DNA from: an uncultured Lachnospiraceae bacterium
GTDB taxonomy: Bacteria > Bacillota > Clostridia > Lachnospirales > Lachnospiraceae
NCBI GenBank assembly: GCA_910586015.1
Contig: CAJUGJ010000008.1
Coordinates: forward strand, 1 to 64,000
Direction of reading: 5' to 3'
Length of the DNA stretch: 64,000 bases
The notes below the pieces were generated by a model. It searched no databases, was not told where the DNA came from, and saw only the letters and a program-made list of their open reading frames with translations. The translations under genes were made by a program, and so were the position numbers. Shown here piece by piece: positions 1 to 7,845 of the stretch; positions within the stretch are counted from its first letter, which is position 1; every line of letters begins with the position of its first letter.

Positions 1-287
1 GCCTTTCCAACTCCATTTCCTGTTGCTGTGATTTTACCATTCTCAGCAACTTCAACTAAATCACTACCACTCTTTACATTGTAAGAAACATCATAACCCT
101 TTGTATTTTCGGATGGTGTCCAGCACCAGTCATCATACTTGCCACTGGCATCTCCATCGACATAGAGGATCTTGCTAGAATACTTTAATCCTGGTGTAGC
201 CGCTGCACTTGCAGTATTTACTGGCACTAAACCGATTACCATAGCAAGAGTCAATACGAGGGCGATTTTTTTGAAGAAACTCTTCAT
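1..287 (-). CDS. Secreted Ig-like surface protein, N-terminal part only (cut by window edge)
   Basis: The reading frame starts at 287 with the ribosome binding site AAGGAGG just upstream and runs off the left edge, so only about 95 residues are visible. They comprise a signal peptide (MKSFFKKIALVLTLAM..., cleavage expected near ASA-AA) and the start of a mature domain. The residues are almost identical to the N-terminus of the complete protein at 1642-4479, with a few changes such as S/T, V/I, E/Q and D/N. It is therefore a paralogue or alternative copy of that surface protein. Most nucleotide differences are silent or conservative, so the copy looks under selection rather than decayed. Whether the gene is complete cannot be judged here. 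Confidence 0.85.
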   Translation of the reverse strand, partial: MKSFFKKIALVLTLAMVIGLVPVNTASAAATPGLKYSSKILYVDGDASGKYDDWCWTPSENTKGYDVSYNVKSGSDLVEVAENGKITATGNGVGK

Positions 288-323
288 TTTCTTTCTTCCT
301 CCTTAACTTTTTAATAAGTTTTC

Positions 324-329
324 ATTATA
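324..329 (-). promoter_or_regulatory. -10 box of surface-gene promoter, copy A
   Basis: On the minus strand this reads TATAAT, about 40 bases before the start codon at 287. No perfect -35 box is seen; TTTTGC lies at 17-bp spacing. The same element occurs in copy B at 4516-4521, so both surface genes appear to have their own identical promoter. Confidence 0.6.
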
Positions 330-496
330 TTCTCATGTTTTCTGAAGCAAAAAAATTTCAATGGCGCATTAAGATTTCTGTTTTTCAATATATGGAAAAT
401 GTTATTTTTGTATATTTTTTAATAAAATGAATGTCTAATTTGTATGAAAACTTGGAAAATGGTGTAAATTAGTAATAGAAAGAAAGGAGTTACTAT

Positions 497-1588
497 ATGA
501 AACAGGAAGAGAAAAAAAAATTAGGAAATAAGATTAGTAAAAAAAGAAAATTATTAGTATATTCACAGGAAAATCCTGTTACAGATACAGAGAAGTTAAA
601 GATACTCCAAAAAAAAGAGCATTTAACTTTAGAAGAATGGTATCATTTATGGATGGAGGAATATAAATCTGTAACAGTAAAGAAAGGAACATTAGAAAGT
701 TATGAATGTATGTTTCAATATTATATAGGTCCTAGATTTGGAAATCGACTTCTTACAGAAATTTGTGGCGAAGAGATTCAATATTTTTATAATGAAATGT
801 CTCGTTCTGGATATTCTGACGCTACGCTTGCTTTAATTCATGTTTTAGTGGGTTCTATGTTTAAACAAGCCTATCGAATGGGAAAGATTGAAAAGAATCC
901 GGCAGAATTTATTATAGTACCACGTGGGACTGCGGGAAAAGAACCAAGAGCACTCTCAATTGATCAACAGGAATTATTACAACAATATGCTCATAGACAT
1001 GAAATTGAGGGAATTATTGTAATAGCTTTGACCACAGGAATGAGAATTGGTGAAATTACAGGGTTAGAATGGAAAAATATTGATTTAAAGAAGAAAGAAA
1101 TTTATGTAAGTGGAACATTAAAGTATACAAGAACAGGTGTATTTTTTAAAGATTCTCCCAAAACAAGATCCAGCCGAAGAATTATACCTATGCTACCAAA
1201 GGCTAGACAAATGTTTGAACGAATTCGGGATGTACAATATTATGAAAAGACTGCTGAAAAAGATACATGGAAACCCATAAAAGGATTGGAAAATCTAATT
1301 TTTCTACGTAGAAACGGAATTCCATTTACAGGACAACATATAAGACAACAATTAAATCATATTACAGATCAAATTAATGAAGAACATCCAGAAGCAAAGA
1401 TAGGACATATTTCGCCACATATACTGAGACATACCTTTGCAACTCGTGCATTAGAACAGGGTATGACTCCAAAGGTCGTTCAGGAAATTTTGGGTCATAG
1501 TAGTATTACAATGACAATGGATCTCTATACACATGTTTTACCGCAGATGCGAGTGGAAGAAATCAGAAAATTAGAACAATGCTTTTAA
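497..1588 (+). CDS. Tyrosine recombinase/phage-type integrase (copy 1)
   Basis: A 363-residue site-specific recombinase. It has an N-terminal SAM-like core-binding domain (about 45-140) and a C-terminal catalytic domain. The catalytic set is visible: Arg in TGMRIGE near 182, HxxR in HILRH near 307-310, His in LGHSS, and the Tyr nucleophile in DLYTH near 343. The ribosome binding site AAAGGAG precedes the ATG at good spacing. It is clearly paralogous to the recombinase at 9865-11001 (shared VTVK-GTLESY, PFTGQHIRQQL and LRHTFATRALE). No excisionase, phage or conjugation genes are adjacent. It lies between two surface-protein genes that share a near-identical 5' region, so a role in rearranging them is plausible but inferred. 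Confidence 0.93.
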   Translation: MKQEEKKKLGNKISKKRKLLVYSQENPVTDTEKLKILQKKEHLTLEEWYHLWMEEYKSVTVKKGTLESYECMFQYYIGPRFGNRLLTEICGEEIQYFYNEMSRSGYSDATLALIHVLVGSMFKQAYRMGKIEKNPAEFIIVPRGTAGKEPRALSIDQQELLQQYAHRHEIEGIIVIALTTGMRIGEITGLEWKNIDLKKKEIYVSGTLKYTRTGVFFKDSPKTRSSRRIIPMLPKARQMFERIRDVQYYEKTAEKDTWKPIKGLENLIFLRRNGIPFTGQHIRQQLNHITDQINEEHPEAKIGHISPHILRHTFATRALEQGMTPKVVQEILGHSSITMTMDLYTHVLPQMRVEEIRKLEQCF

Positions 1589-1617
1589 AAAGGAGCTGTT
1601 GCAAATGCAACAGCTCC
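1587..1617 (-). terminator. Intrinsic terminator of the surface-protein gene
   Basis: A perfect 12-bp inverted repeat GGAGCTGTTGCA/TGCAACAGCTCC (1592-1617, two-base loop) is followed on the minus strand by a U run (1591-1587). It lies just after the stop of the minus-strand gene at 1642 and overlaps the end of the convergent recombinase gene. Confidence 0.85.
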
Positions 1618-1641
1618 AAGAGAATGGTCTTTTAAAATTAA

Positions 1642-4479
1642 TTATTGTGTCACATTCATTGTAATAGTTCTCATAATAGGAACAATTAATTCATAAAAAT
1701 GACCATCTAATTCAACTAAATATCTTACCTGTCTAACTGTCAACTTCGATCCTCTTAAATCCCAATCATCTGAGTAAGCGATCTTACCAGTATAATTGCC
1801 GTCTTTATCTTTTTCTACATAACCAGTATAGATAGAACTATTGACGATTTCTAACGTTCCATCTCCATTGGCATCATACTTAAAGGTAAAGCACTTATCG
1901 ATTGCACCACCTGTTGTAGTTTCTACTGTAGAAACTTTATCCCAATTCCATACAACAGAAGGTTGACTGTCTTTCACAACAATCGGTGTACTTGCACGGA
2001 ATACAGCTTTGTTTTCTTTATTTCCAATAAATAGGTTTGCAACATAAGTTCCAAGTTCTACTTTTTGTATAGAATCACTTAATGTCGCAATACTTCCACC
2101 ACTAACTACTTGGATTTCGGAAAGAGTTACTGTAGTAAAGATAATATCTTTGCCATCAAGTGAAACATTATCTTTGATAATATCATTGCCTTTCTTTAAA
2201 GTAACTTGAGCCTGAGAATCAGCAAGTGTTTTTGGTTCTTCTTCAGTAGTAGCAAGCTGTAAATGTTCTACTTTAAATCCATCTTTATCATAACTAAAAG
2301 CAGAAATTCTAACTTTTTTAGCATCTACTTTATTTCCGGAATTATTAGGATTATTATCAATAATCATATCCATAATACCATCTGCAGCATTTGAAACAAG
2401 AGAATAGCTTCTAACTTCAGAATCTTTGGTATTCTTTGCAGTAAGAGTAACAGAATACTTCATAACTCTTTCATTCTTTCCACCCTTATCATAAGTAGCG
2501 GTACATACAATACGAATTGTAGTAACAGAGGTTGGAAGAGAATCTAATCCGCTAATATCAAAGTGTGTTCCGTTGTGATCAGCTCTTTGATTATCAATTG
2601 TAATATAATTCTTTGCAGTGTCTCCATAAGGTTCAGCTTCAAAAAGCATGTTATTATTAAATATAGCGCCTAATTGATCACTTGCTTTTAAAGTAAGAAC
2701 TAATGTATCATTTACATCCTTAGTTGGATTATAAGATAACTTGGAAGAGTTTAAGGAAGCAGAGAAGGTTGTTAAAGTTCTCTTTGCATAAACTCGAACA
2801 GGACAAACACCAACATACTGATCATCATAATATACATAAACTGGTACGATGCCATCTGCTGCATCTTTTGGAGGATATAATGCACCTGTTTCTTTATTTA
2901 CTGCTAATTTATCATCGTTAGATGAAACAAAAGTAAATTTATCACTAGAAGTACCATCATTACGTTTAATGGAAGTAGCACCATATTCTGTAACTTGAAT
3001 CTTTACTGCAAGACCATACTCGTCGTCGGAAACTGCAAAACTCTTTACTGCATAAGCATCATCAACACCATAATTTCCACGGGTATTAATAACTCCCCAA
3101 TCAAGCAGAGAACCAATTTTTACACTAGTATCTCCAGGAGTAATGATAACTTCATCACTAAGTGAATTTGCTTTTCCATCTACCACATTAAACCAGTCAT
3201 CAAAAATAGCTTTTAATCTTACTCCATAATTTGCTTGTGCGGTATAGAACCAGATAGCAGGAGTGGATTGATCAAAGGTGTATTCAGCATGATATTCAGC
3301 AGTATTCATATCTTCAATAGTAACACCTGCTTTCCATCCTTCATATCCTTTGCATCCAGAAATATCTACTTTCTGACCTTGTGTTCCAGTTGTATAAATT
3401 CTATAATCTAAAGTAGATTTACTAGAACTTTCAGTAAGTTTTTCTGTACCACTAACATAAACTTCTAACTCATTAGCAACATATTTTGTTGTTTTAATTC
3501 TAGTTTCTTTTTCTTGATAACGAATTACATATTCGGTATCTTCTTCTAATTCATCAAACATTGTTACAGCTGCAACGTTAGAGTCTACAGCAACATTTAA
3601 ACTTCCGATAAATACAGAAACTTCTTGATTATCTGTATTCTTTAATACTTTATAAACTTTGATAATATTTTTTGCTTCTGTAACAGCAGCACCTGCATTA
3701 TTTAAAGAAGGTTTTGTAGCTTCTACTGCATTGTTTGCTGTTTCATGATCTTTAAATGTAACTAAAATTTGATTCCATGCAGACTGTTGTGCAGAAAAGT
3801 TTTCTTCTACAACTATTTGATATTCTTGTTCAGCAGTAACAAGATTTCCTTCTGTCTGATAAGATTGTACCGTTAAAGTAGCTGTTCCAGCCGCAACTGC
3901 AGTTAATTTGAATCCTTCTACCTTTACAATAGATTCATCACTAGAAAGTACTCTCATCTTGTCAGTGATTACTTTTGTATAATTATCTAAACCATAATTA
4001 CCTGTTTTGTAATCAGAAGCAGTTTTAGCAGTTTTTAAAGTAACTTCATCACCAACAGAAAGTGCTTGGCTTAAACGCTTTTGAACTGCGTTTGTTAATT
4101 TTACTTTTGATGCGTTTTTCTTTACATAAACTGAAAAATTTGCTGTTTTGGAACTTCCGCTGTTTTGGCTTGTATACGTTACTTCTACAACTGCCTTTCC
4201 AACTCCGTTTCCCGTTGCTGTGATTTTACCATTCTTTGCAACTTCAATTAAATTACTTCCACTTTTTACATTGTAAGAAACATCATAACCCTTTGTATTT
4301 TGGGATGGTGTCCAGCACCAATCATCATATTTACCGCTGGCATCTCCATCGATGTAAAGAATCTTACTAGTATACTTTAATCCCGGTGTAGCCGCTGCAC
4401 TTGCAGTATTTACTGGTACTAAACCGATTACCATAGCAAGAGTCAATACGAGGGCGATTTTTTTGAAGAAACTCTTCAT
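1642..4479 (-). CDS. Large secreted protein with bacterial Ig-like domains (candidate S-layer/surface protein)
   Basis: A 945-residue protein with a clear Sec signal peptide (KKIALVLTLAMVIGLVPVNT, then ASA-AA). The next region resembles bacterial Ig-like group 2 (Big_2) folds, with beta-rich segments ending in motifs such as NGKITATGNGVGKAVVEVTY and LTAVAAGTATLTV. The rest is Thr/Ser/Asp/Lys-rich and beta-rich. No LPxTG sorting motif or C-terminal hydrophobic anchor is visible, so it is either released or held non-covalently, as in S-layer proteins. Its promoter and first ~95 codons are repeated at 1-409. Start at 4479 with AAGGAGG upstream; terminator at 1587-1617. The precise function is unknown. 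Surface location is confident; the S-layer role is inference. Confidence 0.8.
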   Translation of the reverse strand: MKSFFKKIALVLTLAMVIGLVPVNTASAAATPGLKYTSKILYIDGDASGKYDDWCWTPSQNTKGYDVSYNVKSGSNLIEVAKNGKITATGNGVGKAVVEVTYTSQNSGSSKTANFSVYVKKNASKVKLTNAVQKRLSQALSVGDEVTLKTAKTASDYKTGNYGLDNYTKVITDKMRVLSSDESIVKVEGFKLTAVAAGTATLTVQSYQTEGNLVTAEQEYQIVVEENFSAQQSAWNQILVTFKDHETANNAVEATKPSLNNAGAAVTEAKNIIKVYKVLKNTDNQEVSVFIGSLNVAVDSNVAAVTMFDELEEDTEYVIRYQEKETRIKTTKYVANELEVYVSGTEKLTESSSKSTLDYRIYTTGTQGQKVDISGCKGYEGWKAGVTIEDMNTAEYHAEYTFDQSTPAIWFYTAQANYGVRLKAIFDDWFNVVDGKANSLSDEVIITPGDTSVKIGSLLDWGVINTRGNYGVDDAYAVKSFAVSDDEYGLAVKIQVTEYGATSIKRNDGTSSDKFTFVSSNDDKLAVNKETGALYPPKDAADGIVPVYVYYDDQYVGVCPVRVYAKRTLTTFSASLNSSKLSYNPTKDVNDTLVLTLKASDQLGAIFNNNMLFEAEPYGDTAKNYITIDNQRADHNGTHFDISGLDSLPTSVTTIRIVCTATYDKGGKNERVMKYSVTLTAKNTKDSEVRSYSLVSNAADGIMDMIIDNNPNNSGNKVDAKKVRISAFSYDKDGFKVEHLQLATTEEEPKTLADSQAQVTLKKGNDIIKDNVSLDGKDIIFTTVTLSEIQVVSGGSIATLSDSIQKVELGTYVANLFIGNKENKAVFRASTPIVVKDSQPSVVWNWDKVSTVETTTGGAIDKCFTFKYDANGDGTLEIVNSSIYTGYVEKDKDGNYTGKIAYSDDWDLRGSKLTVRQVRYLVELDGHFYELIVPIMRTITMNVTQ

Positions 4480-4601
4480 TTTCTTTCTTCCTCCTTAACT
4501 TTTTAATAAGTTTTCATTATATTCTCATGTTTTCTGAAGCAAAAAAATTTCAATGGCGCATTAAGATTTCTGTTTTTCAATATATGGAAAATGTTATTTT
4601 T
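4193..4601. repeat. Direct repeat, copy B
   Basis: The partner of 1-409. Positions 4418-4601 are identical to 226-409, including ribosome binding site, promoter and the near-palindrome TTTTCAATATATGGAAAA (4574-4591). The two copies delimit a unit of exactly 4192 bp that carries one surface gene and one recombinase gene. Confidence 0.95.
4516..4521 (-). promoter_or_regulatory. -10 box of surface-gene promoter, copy B
   Basis: Minus-strand TATAAT upstream of the 945-residue surface protein, identical in sequence and position to the one at 324-329. Confidence 0.6.
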
Positions 4602-4622
4602 ATATAAAAATAAAAACATAGA

Positions 4623-4676
4623 TTGACAATGCTGGTCTATTGTGATAAACTAAATATAGACTATCATGATAGACTA
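4623..4676 (+). promoter_or_regulatory. Promoter with two putative BlaI-type operators
   Basis: TTGACA (4623-4628) and, at 17-bp spacing, TAAACT (4646-4651) form a likely promoter for the blaI-like gene. Two related dyads overlap or follow it: an imperfect GTCTATTGTGATAAAC (about 4635-4650) and GACTATCATGATAGACT, which contains the perfect 12-bp palindrome CTATCATGATAG (4661-4672). BlaI/MecI-family repressors bind such dyads over their own promoter, so autoregulation is expected. Confidence 0.6.
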
Positions 4677-4698
4677 AAGAGCTAATAAGGAGGAAAAG

Positions 4699-5064
4699 TT
4701 GAAAATGGAGAAGATTTTTGAAAGTGAATATCGTTTTTTAAGTATTTTATGGGAACATGAACCAATAAATAGTCCAGATTTAGTAAAACTTTGTAATAAC
4801 CAATTAGGTTGGAAAAAGTCTACTACTTATACAGTAATTAAAAAATTGATAGATAAAAAGATTGTGAAGAGTGAAAATACAATTGTATCAGCATTAGTTA
4901 CAAAAGAAGAAGTGGATCGGTGGGAAGGTGAAGAATTGTTACAACGTACCAGTAAAGGAAATATTCCTAACTTTTTAGCATCCTTTTTAAAAGATCGAAA
5001 ATTATCAAAATCAGAGGTAGAGCGTATTCGGCAGATTATTGATGGAGTGGAGGGAGAAAAGTGA
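4699..5064 (+). CDS. BlaI/MecI/CopY-family transcriptional repressor
   Basis: About 120 residues, the usual size for the family. It has a winged-helix N-terminal DNA-binding domain (FLSILWEHEPINSPDLVKLC, then KKSTTYTVIKKLIDKKIV) and a short C-terminal dimerisation region. Family members repress target operons until an M56 metallopeptidase partner inactivates them. The stop overlaps the start of such a partner (5061), a typical blaI-blaR1 arrangement. Start: AGGAGG is followed by TTG at 4699 (5-base gap) or ATG at 4705 (11-base gap); both are possible. The palindromes just upstream are the probable operator. No beta-lactamase gene is adjacent, so the regulated target may be the operon itself or something else. 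Confidence 0.9.
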   Translation: MKMEKIFESEYRFLSILWEHEPINSPDLVKLCNNQLGWKKSTTYTVIKKLIDKKIVKSENTIVSALVTKEEVDRWEGEELLQRTSKGNIPNFLASFLKDRKLSKSEVERIRQIIDGVEGEK

Positions 5065-7682
5065 CAGCAATCGTTAGTAGGCTTTGGGTTATGAGTTTGC
5101 AAGCCTGTGTATTAATTGTAATTATTTTAATAGTACGCTCTTTTTTAAAAAGGTATCCCAAAATCTATAGCTATTGTCTTTGGATATTGGTTGGAATCAG
5201 ACTATTATGTCCCATTTTTGTTGAAACTTCATTTAGTTTACAACTAGAGGTAGAAGTATTAAATTCCTCTATAACAAGACCACAACAGGTTATTTCTAAT
5301 AATATCCAGAAAGAAACAATACCATCTCAAGAGCTACTAAAAAAGCCTCAAGAAACAATAGTGCCAGTTGTACAAAAAAATACTCAATTAGCTCCTCTTA
5401 AAAATATAGAATCACCAAATATGACAGGAATTCAATTACTTGCAATGATTTATTTGATAGGTACAGGAATTGTTTTTTGTATTTATTTAGTACAGTATTT
5501 ATTGATAAAACGTCGAATTTTTACTGCAGTCCGTGAAAAAGGGAAGGTTTGGTTATGTGAAAATATTCATTCTCCATTTGTATTAGGGGTTTTCTTTCCA
5601 AGAATTTTTCTGCCTTATGGTTTAAGCGAACAAGAAAAAACTCATATACTAAAACATGAAAAAACACATATTAAGCACCACGATCCATTTATCCGTTTTC
5701 TAGGAATTTTATGTATTTGTTTACACTGGTGGAATCCGTTTGTATGGTTAGCAGTTCATAAAATGAACCAAGATATGGAAATGTTTTGTGATGAAAGCAC
5801 TTTACTTTATACAACAGTGGAAGAGCGAAAATCTTATGCCAAGACTTTACTTTCCTTTGCGGAAAAACAGAGTGGGTTTACAGTAGGCTTAGCGTTTGGA
5901 GAATCAAATACAGAAAGGCGGGTGAAGAATATTATGTATAAGAGAAAAAGTAGTGTTATTATTTTATGTTTCATTATAATATTAGTAGCATTTTGTACAC
6001 TTGCTTTTATGACAGTACCAAAGGATTCTAAGGAAAGTAGTACGAAAGGATTACTTGAGAATAATCAAAAAGATAATATAGAAAATGATAATAAAACAGA
6101 TAATAAGCAGATTGTATTAACAGAAGAAGATATTGAGTATTTAAAGATAATTTCTCTAGGAATACCAAATTTTTCAAATGAACAGGAAATGAATATTCAC
6201 TTTTGGGAAGAGTATCTGTTTTATAGTTATACAAATAGTACAGATAAAGAGGTTATTTCTCAGTATAGCAAGCAGTATAATGAAGATATTCCTTATATTA
6301 AGGTTAGTTATGATGAGGTGAACCAAAGAGTTAAACAAATTTTTGGAAAAACATTAGACGAATATCTTATAAATCCAGAAGATTTAGGAAGGGATAAAGA
6401 TTTTGTTCAATATAAAGATGGATATTGTTATATCAGTATTTCCGATTCTCCTGATTATTACTTTGAATCAGTAACAACGGACTTTGTAAATGGGAAAACA
6501 GAGGTAGATATGCAAAAAAACTGCGAAGATTTTCCTGTAGGACGAATAAAATTAACTTTACTTCCAGCAGAGAATGAAAGAGGTTTTATTCTTACACAAA
6601 AGGAAGAAGTTTGGTTTGAAAGTGGAAGTATTTATAGAGTAAATAATTTCATTTATGGAAATTGGACTATAACAAGATATATGACATCTGGAATCTATGC
6701 TTTATCACAAGAAGAAATCCAAAATTTGATTGGAACAACAATAGAATATGCTAATAACTATATGAACTCAGGGGTAGATCAGAAAAAATATTCTGTTAAG
6801 CAATATCATAAAGAACTGGTTACTGCAAGAGAATTTGATGAATCATTTAAGTTAAGCACAGGTGATGATCTAGGAATTGCGGCAATAGGATTTGATTATT
6901 ATGAGTTAGAAATAGAAGAGGATATTTCATATAACCCATTCGGAAAATTTTTTTATCAAATAGACGCAGAAAATGCTTTAATTTATTATGAAGGAGTTTT
7001 CTTTTGGGCAGAAAAAAATGAGATTCCAAAACAGGATACACAATCAATAAAAAAAATATATAGTTCAGCACTAGAAGATATATATTTTAATAATGTCTAT
7101 CCAGATGGAACAAGTTGCAATTTTGTTGAAGGTTATGATAAAACACAAAATCGTTTTGCAATCTATGATATTGATTTTGATGGAAAAGATGAATTAATAA
7201 TTGAATATACTTCTAGTTATAGTGCTGGAATGGAAACAATAATATATGATTTTGATCCACAAACCAATACATTTCGGCAAGAATTGGTGGAGTATCCAGC
7301 ACTTAGTTTTTATGATAATGGAATGGTAGAAGCAGCAGCATCACATAATCATGGAATGGCAGCAACTTATGATGATTTTTGGCCCTATCATTTATATCAA
7401 TATAAGCCAGAGTTAGATAGATACGTTTTAATTGCAATGGTAGATGCTTGGGATAGAGAATATGCCGAAAAAGATTCTGATGGAAATTTGTTTCCACAAG
7501 AAGTTGATGTGGACGGAGATGGAATTGTATATTATGTTATGACAGATGGTGAGTATAAATTAGAAGATCCAATGGATACAAAGGAGTACAATCAGTGGAG
7601 AAATTCTTATATAGGCTCGACAAACAAAATCAATATTCCATATAAATATTTAACAGAAGAAAATATTTATAGTATTCCATAA
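5061..7682 (+). CDS. M56-family (BlaR1-like) membrane metallopeptidase with a long non-PBP C-terminal region
   Basis: An 873-residue protein starting with GTG inside the blaI stop (GTGA overlap). The N-terminal third has several membrane segments (about 5-45, 125-145 and 300-320). It carries the M56 zinc motif HEKTH at about 199-203, with further downstream residues around FCDES, as expected for a BlaR1-type anti-repressor peptidase. After the last membrane segment there is about 550 residues of extracellular sequence. This is not the penicillin-binding-protein-like sensor of classical BlaR1. It contains an FG-GAP/EF-like piece (YDIDFDGKDELII) and another Asp-rich loop (DVDGDGIVYY). The sensed signal is therefore unknown. 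It probably cleaves or triggers cleavage of the adjacent repressor. Confidence 0.85.
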   Translation: MTAIVSRLWVMSLQACVLIVIILIVRSFLKRYPKIYSYCLWILVGIRLLCPIFVETSFSLQLEVEVLNSSITRPQQVISNNIQKETIPSQELLKKPQETIVPVVQKNTQLAPLKNIESPNMTGIQLLAMIYLIGTGIVFCIYLVQYLLIKRRIFTAVREKGKVWLCENIHSPFVLGVFFPRIFLPYGLSEQEKTHILKHEKTHIKHHDPFIRFLGILCICLHWWNPFVWLAVHKMNQDMEMFCDESTLLYTTVEERKSYAKTLLSFAEKQSGFTVGLAFGESNTERRVKNIMYKRKSSVIILCFIIILVAFCTLAFMTVPKDSKESSTKGLLENNQKDNIENDNKTDNKQIVLTEEDIEYLKIISLGIPNFSNEQEMNIHFWEEYLFYSYTNSTDKEVISQYSKQYNEDIPYIKVSYDEVNQRVKQIFGKTLDEYLINPEDLGRDKDFVQYKDGYCYISISDSPDYYFESVTTDFVNGKTEVDMQKNCEDFPVGRIKLTLLPAENERGFILTQKEEVWFESGSIYRVNNFIYGNWTITRYMTSGIYALSQEEIQNLIGTTIEYANNYMNSGVDQKKYSVKQYHKELVTAREFDESFKLSTGDDLGIAAIGFDYYELEIEEDISYNPFGKFFYQIDAENALIYYEGVFFWAEKNEIPKQDTQSIKKIYSSALEDIYFNNVYPDGTSCNFVEGYDKTQNRFAIYDIDFDGKDELIIEYTSSYSAGMETIIYDFDPQTNTFRQELVEYPALSFYDNGMVEAAASHNHGMAATYDDFWPYHLYQYKPELDRYVLIAMVDAWDREYAEKDSDGNLFPQEVDVDGDGIVYYVMTDGEYKLEDPMDTKEYNQWRNSYIGSTNKINIPYKYLTEENIYSIP

Positions 7683-7694
7683 TTATATACGATC

Positions 7695-7727
7695 AAAAGA
7701 GGGTACTTTATAGAGTATCCCTTTTTT
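7695..7727 (+). terminator. Intrinsic terminator after the M56 gene
   Basis: The stem AAAAGAGGGTACT/AGTATCCCTTTTTT with a six-base loop ends in a U run, 12 bases after the stop codon. Confidence 0.8.
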
Positions 7728-7751
7728 GATGTTTAATTCATTGAAAAAAGC

Positions 7752-7780
7752 TTGCGATGTTAAAATTATTTGGGTATAAT
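7752..7780 (+). promoter_or_regulatory. Sigma-A promoter for the O-antigen-ligase-like gene
   Basis: TTGCGA (7752-7757), a 17-bp spacer and a perfect TATAAT (7775-7780), 65 bases before the start codon. Confidence 0.75.
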
Positions 7781-7845
7781 AAGAGCAGTTCGTTTTCAGC
7801 ATCCAATTAGGAATTTGTAGATACAATAAAAGGAGAAAAGATAAT

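Larger units (their letters stand above)
1..409. repeat. Direct repeat, copy A (surface-gene 5' end plus upstream region)
   Basis: Aligns base for base, without gaps, to 4193-4601 (offset 4192). Positions 226-409 are identical over 184 bp, while 1-225 carry about twenty mismatches. The repeat covers the signal-peptide coding part, the ribosome binding site, the promoter and a near-palindrome at 382-399. Identity ends abruptly at 409/410. Confidence 0.95.
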
